This document shows, in pieces, positions 10,833-21,496 of a stretch of DNA of 64,000 nucleotides. Positions within the stretch are counted from its first letter, which is position 1, and every line of letters starts with the position of its first letter. The notes below the pieces were generated by a model. It searched no databases. It saw only the letters and a list, made by a program, of their open reading frames with translations, and was not told the origin of the DNA. This stretch comes from Glandiceps talaboti (Eukaryota; Hemichordata; Enteropneusta; Spengelidae), in the NCBI RefSeq assembly GCF_964340395.1, contig NC_135562.1, positions 17,365,985-17,429,984 on the forward strand, given 5' to 3'. Both the position numbers and the translations under genes were made by a program.

Positions 10833-10957
10833 CTGCATTGTTAACCAGTACATCAACACCTTGTGGGTAGGTTTCCTTGATCTTTCTGCACATATCTTCG
10901 ATTTCTGAATACTCGTTCAGATCAGCCGGAACGTTATGTACACCAGCCTTTGACAGC
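10833..10957 (-). CDS. Short-chain dehydrogenase/reductase, single internal exon
   Basis: A 125-nt minus-strand exon. Its acceptor is ATCATAG|GCTGTC and its donor CAATGCAG|GTTAGT, leaving in phase 1. The peptide includes AGVHNVPADLNEYSEIEDMC, then KETYPQGVDVLVNNA and a split Gly codon. DVLVNNAG is the classical SDR strand-beta4 NNAG motif that stabilises the Rossmann core, and the D of PADL sits where the adenine-contacting residue is expected. It resembles 3-hydroxybutyrate dehydrogenase-like members, but one exon cannot set the substrate. The N-terminal TGxxxGIG and catalytic YxxxK exons were not found, so this may be a gene fragment. Confidence 0.7.
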
Positions 10958-11124
10958 CTATGATTATGATGGTAAATAACTCATAGAAAGGGACAAGTGT
11001 TATAAACGCGATGAAGTAGTAACTGTCAAATATTGGCATTCAGAAATACTAGTTCATGTTGGTCTGGAGACTTGTAAACGAGTTAAACCTACACTAGCTG
11101 TAACTGGGATTTTTTTCATGAAGT

Positions 11125-11280
11125 TAGGGACCGGTCAGTTTCTCCATCCTGGGGGGGGGGGGGTGGATTCTTAAATCGGGCCGACAAAATGTCACTGACC
11201 CTCCCCCCCATCTGTAAAACCAAAAACAATATGACCCCTAACACTTAATTCTAAAACATGATACCCCCCCCCCCCCCCAT
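11125..11280. repeat. GGGACCGG-led repeat with G/C homopolymers
   Basis: TTAGGGACCGGTCAG precedes a G-run at 11151-11162, then CCCTCCCCCCC and a C-run at about 11264-11278. The same lead-in (AGGGACCGGACAG followed by G-runs) occurs at 22471-22612, so this is a dispersed family with long homopolymers. Confidence 0.6.
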
Positions 11281-11394
11281 ATTTACTATTTACATGTACA
11301 TGACAGGTATTTTTTGATCGTGACTCAATTTGGACTGCTTGACTGTCGTGCATCTACTTTATAAGATCCCGGGATAGCAAAATTGAAGTCAGAC

Positions 11395-11573
11395 TGCATG
11401 TCTAGAACCGGACTAAGAGGCCATAGTAAGCAACTGTTTCAACATGCAAACGTAATCTGAGGAAGCACTCTTTTTCACAACGTATCATCACCACTTGGAA
11501 TAACCTTCCAGAATTAGTCATCAATGCGCCAACAGTTAACTCCTTCAAAAACTGCCTTGACAAACATTGGTAA
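11395..11573 (+). pseudogene. LINE reverse transcriptase C-terminal fragment (CR1/L2-like)
   Basis: The plus strand first encodes RGHSKQLFQHANVI, then after a frame change TTWNNLPELVINAPTVN followed by SFKNCLDKHW and a TAA. The pattern RxxxxWNxLPxxVVxAxSVxxFKxxLDxxW at the very end of an ORF is the usual C-terminus of CR1/L2-group LINE RT proteins. An in-frame stop and frameshift near 11460 show it is dead. Only the 3' end is present, the typical 5'-truncated state. Confidence 0.75.
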
Positions 11574-11647
11574 AATCAAGAACTAGTGTACTTAATCACA
11601 AAACAATAATTACAACTGGACTACAGAGAACAGTATTACAGAACAAT

Positions 11648-11915
11648 AATCCCCAAATTAAATGAAACTTACCTGAAAGTTGAAGTTTGGTAGGGATCTA
11701 TGTAGTCATCTTTAACACGAAAGGGATCACATGAGATTACACTGCGCATGTGTAGCTTCAGTCTTTAAAGATTGAATGAGCATGTCTAAAAAAACCATCT
11801 TCAAGGGAGGGTTAGTCTGGGTGATGGGTATGTGATCCCATTCGTGTTAAAGATGACTACATAGAATCCTTACCAAACTTCAACTTCAAGGTAGGTTTCG
11901 TTTAATTTGGGGATT
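11648..11915. mobile_element. 268-bp foldback MITE
   Basis: Left arm AATCCCCAAATTAAATGAAAC pairs with right arm GTTTCGTTTAATTTGGGGATT. Pairing continues through CTTTAACACGAAAGGGATCACA and TGTGATCCCATTCGTGTTAAAG, giving arms of about 85 bp around a 95-bp centre. There is no ORF. Target duplication is unclear. Confidence 0.75.
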
Positions 11916-12068
11916 TTATTACGTCATCACACTCCATGAATCACATGACACTTTAAAGCAAAGACATGCGAATGAAACGACACATTTCAAGGTGCTTTAA
12001 ATACTCAATAAATAATATAATAGTACACAGTTCACTTCTGTACGAATAAATAAACTTACATCAACACA

Positions 12069-12070
12069 CA

Positions 12071-12148
<78 letters not shown>
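12069..12148. repeat. (CT)n microsatellite
   Basis: About 80 bp of CT dinucleotides preceded by a short CA run. On the minus strand it directly follows the DIRS recombinase codons for SRAKQ, so it marks where the 3' end of that element is lost. Confidence 0.95.
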
Positions 12149-12152
<4 letters not shown>

Positions 12153-12205
12153 GGCTCTTGAAGTAACGGCAGCTCTTACACTGTGAGCTTTAAATACATC
12201 AGTAT
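12149..12205 (-). pseudogene. DIRS tyrosine recombinase, C-terminal fragment beyond the Academ insertion
   Basis: The minus strand encodes TDVFKAHSVRAAVTSRAKQ. HSxRAA is the HxxR box of the catalytic domain of DIRS-group tyrosine recombinases. It joins in frame to the recombinase part at 18759 and above once the 6550-bp insertion and one copy of its 3-bp duplication are removed. The part that would carry the nucleophilic Tyr is missing, replaced by the (CT)n tract. Confidence 0.8.
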
Positions 12206-12946
12206 TAGTCCATGAGCCAGACCCTGATTTTTAGCCAATTGGTACAAAATTGAGGTACCAAACGAAACATTACTTTTCTAAAACTATTTTTTCTGTAGAT
12301 TTCAAAAATGCTTGGTGGACATCTGTATTTGATAGCTTTCTAGTAGTAATTTTCGTTCAAAGTTTGATAATACAATGATAAAAAATTGAATTATCTGAGT
12401 GAGGTTTGGGAATGAGAACTAATAATTGAGTCGGTTTATGTACTTTAACATGTATGAAATAATAAAATAATTGTATAAAACTAAGTTACTATTCAAATAA
12501 TATAATGTGTCACCATTGAATATTTTTTTTTTGCATATCAATTAGCTGATTTGCATACATTTGCCATTTTGAAAATTTCCAATTTCCGGAAGTTGCTTGA
12601 AATATAACAAAAAAATTGGCATTTATGCTCCATACAATGATTGAAAACCCTGTATTTATGAATAATTGATATCATAACTATCTCCTGGTGAATTATGGTG
12701 CTAGTGATGATAAATTATGAAGGTAGATGAACAGTCAAGGTGGTGTAATCAGTTACGCTGAAAAAATACCCGATATACTAAGCTTTTCACATATGCCATC
12801 TCAAGTATATTGGTTGTGATGCAGCTTGTACTTTAAGGCTCATTATATATATCGTATATGCTTGTTAAGAAGATCAAATCAGTACTTGATTGATGTGGAA
12901 ATATTACCCACAATGCAATGCTACCTGAATTTTCAGGGGCAGCTGT

Positions 12947-13132
12947 TTAAGTAGATTCATCTTCATCCTCCTCGCCATCACTGATATCCTGTGATGAATC
13001 TTCTTCATCACTATCAATCATATTATTGCAGTCCTGGAGTGTGCATTCCTCTGTACATTTTAGACCATTAGATAAACACTGGCAAGCTGGGAGTGCACAA
13101 GTACGCCGACATTTGCAAGAAATGAATTCCAA
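12947..13132 (-). pseudogene. Academ-like transposase, C-terminal CXC zinc-binding tail (frameshifted off)
   Basis: Encodes FISCKCRRTCALPACQCLS followed by NGLKCTEECTLQDCNN, a tesmin/TSO1-like CXC arrangement of eight or more cysteines, then an acidic tail ending EEDEDEST. It belongs to the same protein as the ORF ending at 13140, but a one-base shift near 13150 puts it in a different frame. In the family this module follows a PAP-rich linker, also visible here. Presumed role: DNA end binding. Confidence 0.7.
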
Positions 13133-13139
13133 GAGAACT

Positions 13140-14486
13140 TCAGGTGCTGGGGCCTGCCATCCATTTCATATCCAGCTTTCCATCTTTCCCCTTTATCCAA
13201 CCATGGTGTTCTGGAGATGGAATATCATGAGCTGCAATCAAACTACGTCTCCACACAGCACTTTGGTTGAGGCTGTCTTCACATGGAGGCAGCTGTCCAG
13301 ACTCCACTGTCCCTTTCTTTGCGCACCATAACTTGTATCGAAGCTCATTAACATGATATATTTGAGAACGAGCAGCATACAATTTGCATGTGAATTCGTG
13401 TAGATGGCCGAATAGGTCTTGAGACATATGCCACTCTTGACCAAGTGTTGTGAAGGCATCTTTAAAAGCTTGGCTTTGGTGAATAAGTTTCAGTCCTTTG
13501 AGTTTGCCTTGCCCAGAGAAAGCACTGACTGTATCACATCCAGTGAAAGCGTGTAGACCTAAAAGAGCAGAGCAGACATCATGTCCCAATGTTGAAGCCA
13601 ACTTGTCAATACTGATGATCCTAGTCCTGTTCTTTGTTCCACACAATATATTAATTTCACATTCTATTTTGGAACTGAAGGCTAGGCATAATACCATCAC
13701 ATCCGTATCTTCAGCTACCAGTGTCACTGACTTGTAACCAGAGTTTGCTGCATGTTGGGCATGTAAAAGTAAACGTGTGTCTGCTTCTTCATGTGTGGAC
13801 TGAAGAGCTTCAATTTCGTGACCTTGGTCACTGGATATCATTACACATTTGCTCCCATAGGTTATGTATACTTCTTTCTGACCTAACTGTTCTTGTCTAC
13901 CTTTCCAGTCCTCTGCAAAGAAGTGGATCAGTTTTTCCTTGGTCACAGGACAGGACAAGGGTCGCCTCCAGTTCTTCACTCTGTGAGCTGCAAGTATTCT
14001 GGAAAATGAGATCCCATCTTTTGCACCCCTTTTCACTCGCTCTGCTTCCTTGATTGATGAATTCTTATATACATCAAAGACTACATCTATTCTACTACTT
14101 GTGGGCCATTTTCGTACAGCAGTTGTAAACAGCTGTTCAGATAACTCTGCAAATGTATGGTTATCACCATGTAGTTTCTGTACAAGTGCCATGCCATCAA
14201 TGATAGTGGCTGATGGTAAGGAAACTTCTGTCTCTGATGCCACTAGTTTCTCAAGATGTCTGGCCAATGCTGATTTGTTTGTCTTCTTTAGTGTACCATC
14301 ACAGTTTGCTAATGACCAGGGCATAGGTCCGAGAGGGTGTTGCAACTGGACTACTTCTTGTATATCCATCTTCCGAGTTGTAGCTATCAGAAGCATTCGA
14401 CCAAAAAGATGATGATCTGCTTTAAGAATGGTTTCTCTATTAGATTTGGTTTTGGTTTTTGCCTTCAAGTTGCTGAAAGACTTCAA
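13140..14486 (-). pseudogene. Academ-like transposase, XPG/FEN-like nuclease region
   Basis: 448 residues from the first Met; the frame really continues upstream to about 14636. Motifs: VDVVFDVYKNSSIKEAE, LQSTHEEADTRLLLHA near residue 230, LVAEDTDVMVLCLAF near 260 and LHAFTGCDTVSAFSGQGK near 315. The acidic clusters (EEADT, EDTD) and the following GCDxxxAFxGxGK resemble the metal-binding and H3TH-like parts of XPG/FEN nucleases. Homologous long proteins are common as uncharacterised entries in cnidarian, molluscan and fish genomes. The frame closes at 13140 because of an indel before the CXC tail. Confidence 0.7.
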
Positions 14487-14632
14487 CTTTAATTTCTGAA
14501 GTCTGTCATAGAATGAAGAGCCTGTCTTCAGTCTTGTTTCAAGGAACTCATGATAGGCAACCTCTCCTTGTTCTTGAGCTGTGAGCAGATCCTTTGTTAC
14601 ATCTGAAGGTGCAGCAATACCTGATGAAATGC

Positions 14633-15055
14633 TCAGCAGTGCGCATCACCAGTATTTGATTCAAAAGGATTTATCCAATTATTTTCGAGAATATCAACAA
14701 CTGATTGTACGTCTTCCTCATCCTTCTGGATACGTGATGCACCTAAATCAGGATGGCTGACATCATGTTTCTGCAAATTAGTTAAATTGCGAAGCTGCCT
14801 AAGACACACACTACGATATTCAGCTGTTAGATAGTACTTGGATACTGCATTTGGTTTGAGGCTGAAGCCCTTAATAGTACCACCAGGGGTCTGTGTATCT
14901 CTATTTACAGTCTCCTCAATGGTCTGGTCTACAGGTATTCTGCCAAATGGGTTGCTGCCACCCTTCTGAACTGTAAATCCACCATTCATTAAGTGTTGAC
15001 ACACAAATGGATGATCCTCTGATAGCCTTGTCATTTGTGCATGATATACAGACAA
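14633..15055 (-). pseudogene. Academ-like transposase, middle segment
   Basis: 140 residues starting MSVYHAQMTRLSEDHPFVCQ, with GGSNPFGRIPVDQTIEETVN, a conserved stretch of this transposase family. It overlaps the end of the 900-residue ORF by about 25 bp in another frame and closes near 14636 (GDAHC, stop). One base shifted, the downstream frame reads LLSISSGIAAPSDVTKD and leads into the nuclease region. Two more frameshifts are therefore needed to join the three parts. Confidence 0.7.
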
Positions 15056-17733
15056 TTCAAATACCGGGCATAGTTTTGTTTGTCATAAGCAAAACACCAT
15101 GGTATAAGCATGCGGATAGCATACAGATGAAGTTGCCAGTTCCCCTCTCTAGAAGCTCTCAGCAGTGCAGGCAAAATATCTACAATATCTATGTATGATA
15201 CCCAAAAAGAAGCCACAGGTCCTTTCCAATTTCGTAACTGCTTCAGATACTCATCAAACAAGACCAAGATACTTGTATGTGATATATCTTGGACGACAGC
15301 TGTAAGCGAAAGATGATCTGGTTTACTGCTGACTTCATTGACTTGGATTATACTATCCTGTAACTGTGGCAGTTCATTGGCATGATATTCTTCTATCCAT
15401 GGCTGGAATCCCTTCCATAACAGTCTAAGGAGACCTTCATAAATGATTTTGTGAAGTCTCACCCAACGGTTGTATTGCTTTCCATCAAGAACATGGCTAA
15501 TTGATCCTTCAGCAATCACACCAGCTTCTACTGCAAGATCACACAGACCTCCATCTCTGAAACGCTTACCAATTATTGAGAGAAGATTGCATATTGTGTG
15601 AAAGGCACCCATTCTGAGAACAACATCACTAAATTGGTCCTGGTTCATCCATACAATTTCTGCTGCTTTTGCATATAGAGCCTGATCAAACACGCAGACA
15701 ATTTCAGGAAGTTGTAGTGTATTCATTATTTTTTTTGTTTGGTCCAGTATTTGATACACTGTTGACATCTGAGTAGCTGGGGCATTAATGGTTGGAAGAT
15801 AACCAATTGTGTCTTGATTGACTGCTTTATGATCATTGGTCTGTATGTTAAAGCCAGTCCATGAACTGACAATCTGATTGGATGTGTTGCTCTGACGTGC
15901 AAGAAACCAAACAATATTTTTATATCTGGCAGAAGTTGCTTCCCTTATCTGTTCTCCAGTAAGGTGGAGCGGGGTGATTGGTGGGGGACTTCTTCTTTCC
16001 CCAGAGTTGTAGTGGGGTAGTATACTAGGATATGGAAGAATAGATCGTCTTTTGTCCTTCTGCATCTGGGCTTGCTGTGGTGGTAGTTGCGCTGCAGACA
16101 CTTGTGGCTGTACAATTATACCATTGACACGATGAGAGGTTCCACAACCACTGAGGGTTTCTTCCTGTCTGTCAATATTGTCATATGCTAACACAGTAGG
16201 AACTATAGGGTATATATTAGATGGTAGTACTACATCATTCTCATCTTGTGTTTGCAACTTCTGAATACATAAGGCTGTGTCTATCTCTTCCAATCTAGTA
16301 TATGATATGCCATGCCCATGACGATTCAAAATTCTTATGATCTCAACATTTCCAGTCAGGGTCTTCATAGCCCAGGGTAGTAGGATATGTTTAGATGTCA
16401 GTACCTTTCCAGCTGTTGCTCCATAGATAAGACCTTGAGAAAATGACCAAACCAACCTTTGGACACGGGGTGTGAAGGTAGAGGAATTGGTTTCACCCGT
16501 CAGCAGTGTTGATAGAAAGAGTTTGAGAATTGGGGGTGAATTAACATACTTGTCATCGCATGGAGATGGTAGCCAAGGTTGTTCATAATTGGCTTCCCTG
16601 ATTTCATTCCGTAGATGTAGTGCTGATTTTGAAATCAAGTGATCTAGTACCTTAGCCTGGCTGGTATAGCCATCTAGCTTCTCCTGTTTTCTGATATAAT
16701 CGCGAGCCAGATTTTCAATTGAAAGATTGTCTGGCAGTACAAGAAGTCTACCATTATCACTGGGGAATATATGGAGACTTGAACCAAATTCAGCTTCCAG
16801 ATTACGTCTCATGTGTTTCTTTGAGTGTGTCTTTACATCAGAGACACCCAAGGTATGCATGAAACAAATAAATGTATTGGTAAGATCTGTCATTCTTGCT
16901 ACATGTGGTTTTCCAATCAAGTTTGTCCTGATATAATCAAACAGTTTATTGTAGGCAGACGATTCGGACAAAGCATATGTCTCCTTATCTTCATGCTTGT
17001 GACAAGTAAATGTTATTTCTGGCCTTAGTCTGGTATAACTAATGTAGCATGATTTATGATAATGTGCCTCTGCTGCAACGATATCATGTGCTGTTAGGGC
17101 CAGTATCCGTTTGTCTAACTTCATCTCATCCTCTGTCCGCTCTTTCATTACCATTCTGGTTGCTGCATCTCGAATACTGCCGTCTGCACGCAAGTCAACA
17201 CATTGAATTATTTTTTCACGTATTCGACTACCTTTGGGATATTTGTTGGGTCGTTCGCAAAATATACACTTGGCTGGGTAAACTGTCTCCTTGTTACAAT
17301 CAGGCTGTCGTTGAGTACGTCTTAGTTCTTGACTGGAGTCAGTCGATCCAACACAGGATGCATTGGCAGCTTGTAATTTGTCCAATGACTTCTTATGTGT
17401 GAATTCTTTCCGACATTTAAGCTCATACAATATGTCAGGGATGTCATCAGTGCTTGTTTGGTATTGAAGTAATGGAGCAAACTTTCGTATTTTGGCAACA
17501 TCCAAAAGCTTAAGCCACGAAGACAAATCCTTTGGTTTAGTAAGCTCATTTCTTGGGACTTTGACGATTGCATAAAATGCATTTTTCTGTATCTTTTTTC
17601 GGTTTCTTTGCATTACTTGGCATCTCTGGATCATACTCACTATCTCCCAATTCCATGATTGGTTTTTATGTAGACCTATAACGTATATCTTTGTATATCT
17701 GGCTCTGAAACCAGGCAAAGAACGGAAACACAT
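15031..17733 (-). pseudogene. Academ-like transposase, N-terminal 900 residues
   Basis: The longest open frame in the window. A zinc-binding module near residues 155-235 shows CIFCERPNKYPKGSRIREK and later AHYHKSCYISYTR (CxxC...HxxxC). Downstream is a long helical region without motifs I recognise, including WFLARQSNTSNQIVSSWTGF and IVCVFDQALYAKAAEIVW. It ends in YARYLNCLYIMHK and a stop where the next frame takes over. The true start is uncertain; Met at residue 33 (MIQRCQ) is equally plausible. An hAT-like terminus lies just 9 bp upstream of the first Met, so the original 5' end may have been altered. Confidence 0.7.
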
Positions 17734-17741
17734 ATGCTATG

Positions 17742-17830
17742 CAGGGCTCGAAATAATGGCCATTTACTTGCCCAGGGCAAGTGATTTCAAGGCTTGGACA
17801 AGTTGTTTTGAAAAGTACTTGTTCCAAGGG
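17742..17830. mobile_element. hAT-like terminal fragment inside the Academ element
   Basis: CAGGGCTCGAAATAATGG followed by GCCCAGGGCAAGTGA matches the left terminus and subterminal motif of the 36824 hAT-like element (CAGGGCTCGAAATTC, GCCCAGGGCAGGTGA). I could not find a matching right end, so it may be truncated. Confidence 0.5.
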
Positions 17831-18740
17831 GCAAGGAGAATTTCTTATGATTATTGATCAGGGGTGTTTTTTTGCCTGTGCTGTACTTATCAAACACTGC
17901 ACATGGATAGGACTTTGGATACAATGTATAACCAAGGTGCCAACAAGTCTGGAAAATTATAACATTGTAGCGATATTGAGAAGACGTCTACAGAGAGAAT
18001 AACGTAGACTGTACATTCATCAATTGAAAGCATAGGCTTTAGAGTTCTCAGCTATTATAATATCAAATAAAAATCCTATTCTTCAGCCATTAACACATTA
18101 AGCCACTATATGAATTGCAATTGCAATTGCAATTCAGTTTAATATGCAAAGCAGAGAAATAACATGTAACATAGGTCGAAAACATTTATTGGAGGATGAA
18201 TATATGGTCTTGGAGGATCTACTGTAACCTTCATTCATTTTTGCACTTATTTTCATAATATTAATCTTATAAAGGATTTGTAAAATAGAGTCTATGTAAT
18301 CCTTACCTTAGTGTGATGTTATCTTTGAAAGAAAAACAAAGCCAACATGTCACTTTGATCACAAAAATGTACTATTATCCAAAGACAGGAAACTAGCACA
18401 TCCTTCCTTAGCGCATAATAAAAACGGAGGAAATAGCGCCCTCTATAGTCGATATCTTGTAGTATGTCATAAAACTCCCTATTATACAAACGATAATATC
18501 TACCAGTGTAGGTAATAACTGCAAAAGCCCAATAAATCTGGTAGGTAATGCCAAAATGAACACAATATAGGGACCATTTATTAATAATTGTGGAGTACTT
18601 GTACCTAATCTAAAAATCCGTATAACTTCTGAAAGCTACTCATTTGGAATGTCCACCAAGCATTTTTAACATTGCAACATCATTATTAGTGACGGGTAAA
18701 AATATCTATTGGTACCTCATTTTGGTACCAATCAACCCCC
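17831..18740. other. Academ 5' non-coding region (minus-strand sense)
   Basis: No open frame of note. It contains an AATTGCAATTGCAATTGC palindromic repeat near 18116-18135 and the inner part of the long imperfect inverted repeat (about 18600-18740). On the minus strand this is where the transposase promoter would lie. Confidence 0.5.
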
Positions 18741-18758
18741 CTGGCTCATGGACTATAT

Positions 18759-19740
18759 CTATTCCTGATCTAGTCATAACTTCACGAAGCCACAGACTTA
18801 CTGAAGCCTTCGATACAGCTTTATATGGCTTAACGTAACTTATAAGAAGTTGGTATTCATTAATGCGAGTACTCTAAGTACGTAATAAATATTCTTTCAA
18901 TGTATCACAGACACATATTCGTCTGTCTGGTTCATATGTATGCAAGACTACTACTGGGTTAGTAAATCCAGGTCGACTCTATTTGAGTAAAGTGTCATAA
19001 GTAAAGGTATATGAACCTTCATCCTGTGTCATGTATTTCAAGTTTAACAGCTGCAACGGCTGTCCACGTGCAGCTGTTACTAAAGCTAGTAACATAACTA
19101 GTTTCAAGGTAAGTGCCTTTAAGGTAAGTTCAGTTACTGGTGAACAGGTCTTGAGGTAATGCAATACCTTGCTAACATCCCAACACATGACGGAATCTGG
19201 AAACGGTAGGTCTAAGGTTAAAAACTCCTTTCATGAATCTAACAACAAGTGGGTGTGCCCCAATTGTTCTTTGCTGATTAGTTGAACACAATGCAGATAA
19301 CGCTGATCTTGCTGTGTTTAAGGCACTGTGACGTATTACAGAATTGAATAGTTCAGTTGAAAGTCCAGTACTTGTGTTACAGCTGGATGAAGTGGATCTG
19401 TCTTGATTTTACTACAAAACTGTAGCCACCTTCTGGTGTACGTTCCATGCTGTTTCTTGGTGCCCTGTCTCCAAGATGCCATGATGATCGAGGTTGCCCC
19501 TCGAGATATGTTTTGCTTTTCAAGTGATTGCCTGACACAAGACAAGCTATCAGTTGCAGTTTCTTCCGCAATGGGTGAAGTCTCTGAGAATTTGGAAACC
19601 TCAACAGGTTGTCCATTCTTGGTAGTAGAAGTGGATGATCCACTAACATTTGCAATAACTGTGTGAACCACGGTTGTGTTGGCCACAGTGGTGTGATCAG
19701 TATACCAGTTGCTTGGTCCACTGCAACTTTCTGTGTACAT
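18759..19740 (-). pseudogene. DIRS tyrosine recombinase, N-terminal and core part
   Basis: Starts within the RT-RH gene in another frame (MYTESCSGPSNWYTDH at 19740). The N-terminal DNA-binding part shows GTYTRRWLQFCSKIKTDP; after a frameshift near 19350 comes ELFNSVIRHSALNTARSALS. After another near 19215 comes CWDVSKVLHYLKTCSPVTEL and TAARGQPLQLLNLKYM, whose Arg is the first catalytic Arg. Two in-frame stops follow (after TYDTLLK and after KEYLLRT) before KPYKAVSKASVSLWLREVM. The Academ insertion cuts it after RSGID. Length and layout otherwise match DIRS recombinases. Confidence 0.8.
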
Positions 19741-21095
19741 CTTCCGATGACACTAAAGGGACGAAATGCATAAAAATAATGAGACTTCCAGTTAATTGTA
19801 AATGCATCTATATGCACTGCATCTGGGTCAGGTTTCCATGACACAAAGTGACGGAGCTGATTGTTCAATCTACTAGCAAACAAATCAATAGTGGGGAGCC
19901 CCCATTCCTTCATAATGAGTGCAAATATAGATGGATTAAGTTGCCACTCAGTTTGCGCATTGAATTGCCTTGATTCATAATCTATATTTAGTGACTCTGG
20001 TAAATGTGATGCTGTAAGCCATATGCCCCTTTCTTTGCACCAAAGCCAAATTGTTTTAGCAATATCTTTGCATTCTACTGACCGGACACCACCCATATTA
20101 TTAATATAGGCCACTGCTGTAGTGTTGTCACACAACACTTTCACATACTTGTTCATAAATGTTTGTTCGAAACACCTCAAAGCAAAGTATACTGCCAGTA
20201 ATTCTAAATAGTTAATATGGTGGTTGGCCTCCCAAGCCACCCATCTGCCCCCACCCTTTTTTCCTTCACAGCTGACTCCCCAGCCTAATGTGGAGGCATC
20301 ACTACAAATTGTGATGTCTGAATTTCCTTTACTGATGGAACGTCTTTCATGAGGCAGGTTTCGGACCCACCAGTCCAGATCTTTTTTCATATTAGAGGTT
20401 ATGGCCATACAAGCCTCAAAATTACCATTTTGCCATTGCAATGCTTTAATTTTTGCCATCTCGAGAGATCGGCAGTACAATGGTCCAAACTCGACACCAA
20501 GTATACTGGAAATCATAAGGCCTATGATCTTGGCAAACATTCGTATTGATTCGCTATCTTTTCTCGTTAACATATTACATTCAGTAATCATTTTCTCAAT
20601 TTTACCTTGTGTCAAGGTGACAGTCATTGATACAGAGTCAATATCAAACCCAAGAAAGGTAAGTTTTTGGGTAGGCACCAGTACAGATTTATCTGGGTGA
20701 TGAATAAACCCAAGCTGTGTCAATAGATTCACAGTATCAGAAATGTTTTGTTTACATTCATTGACACCACTCCCTACAAGAAGAGAATCATCACTATAGC
20801 CCATACTAGTATAGCCCAATTTCCTTAATGTAGCATACATTGGTTTTAGGAGTTTAGTAAACATACGAGGGGCTGATGCAAGCCCATTTGGCAAGCAGGT
20901 ATACTGAAACAATTGTCCTTTCCATAAGTATTTCTGGTGTTCCTTGGCTATGGGAACAGTATAATATGCATCTTTGAGATCAACAGATGCCATGTAGCAA
21001 CCAGGTGTTATCAGCCTTAAAGCTGTTTCTAATGTGTCCATTTTGAAATGATGATATTGCACATGATTGTTCAAACATTTCAGGTTAAGAATCAT
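19377..21095 (-). pseudogene. DIRS reverse transcriptase-RNase H
   Basis: 572 residues open from MILNLKCLNNHVQYHHFKM. RT motifs: VDLKDAYYTVPI near residue 40, LPNGLASAPRMFTKL near 68 and the catalytic MGYSDDSLLVG near 100. RNase H motifs: ICSDASTLGWGVSCEG near 265, ELLAVYFALRCFE and CDNTTAVAYINNMGG near 345. Upstream sequence (EFISPIFAVPK, 21140 region) is in another frame, separated by what looks like a 4-base deletion near 21110. The N-terminal half of the RT start is therefore encoded by the preceding ORF. Confidence 0.85.
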
Positions 21096-21404
21096 TCTAT
21101 GTGTACCACCTTAGGTACCGCAAAAATTGGTGAAATGAATTCACCCTCACAATGTTGTGATTCCACGATCACTTTCTTTGACAGAAACTTGTATATTTCA
21201 GTACTAATAATTTCTTCCTCAGCCACACTGAAGGATGATAAACTTGGTAAATAAAGTTGCACTGGTGGTTTATTATCAATAAACTCAATATGGGCATGTA
21301 TTGCAATATTAATTATTCTTTCATCATTGGTAATATCTCGCCATTGATACTCAAATTGTGTCAGTCTACCTGCTTGAAAAATAGCTTGTTTTGTAGTAGT
21401 AGTG

Positions 21405-21458
<54 letters not shown>

Positions 21459-21496
21459 CTTACAGGTAATACAGAAGTTGCACTTCCATTATCCAT
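21092..21496 (-). pseudogene. DIRS RT N-terminal segment carrying a poly-threonine microsatellite
   Basis: Encodes a 22-25 residue Thr run from a (CTA)n-type microsatellite, then KQAIFQAGRLTQFEYQWRD, an LPSLSSFSVAEEEIIS stretch and the RT lead-in EGEFISPIFAVPK. The frame is lost four codons later. The Thr run has no counterpart I know of in DIRS proteins and probably grew after the copy died, or is tolerated in a linker. Confidence 0.7.
21391..21460. repeat. (TAG)n trinucleotide microsatellite within the DIRS RT region
   Basis: About 70 bp of TAG/GTA triplets on the plus strand with one GTGG interruption. It is read as threonine codons on the minus strand. Confidence 0.95.

Larger units (their letters stand above)
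12206..18755 (-). mobile_element. 6550-bp DNA transposon, probable Academ superfamily, inserted in a DIRS element
   Basis: Terminal inverted repeats TAGTCCATGAGCCAG (12206-12220) and CTGGCTCATGGACTA (18741-18755) are perfect over 15 bp. They continue imperfectly for more than 100 bp, including a shared AATGCTTGGTGGACAT word. The flanks carry a 3-bp direct repeat TAT (12203-12205 and 18756-18758). The target is the recombinase gene of a DIRS element. The encoded protein has an XPG/FEN-like nuclease region and a Cys-rich tail, features described for Academ transposons, which also make 3-4 bp duplications. The superfamily assignment is inference; the boundaries are seen directly. Confidence 0.8.

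Noticed and set aside
13026-14412. Several plus-strand frames of 79-120 codons
   Set aside because: Antisense shadows of the Academ-like transposase.
15031-17733. Interpreting the 900-residue ORF as an uncharacterised host gene
   Set aside because: It sits entirely between the transposon termini together with the nuclease and CXC pieces.
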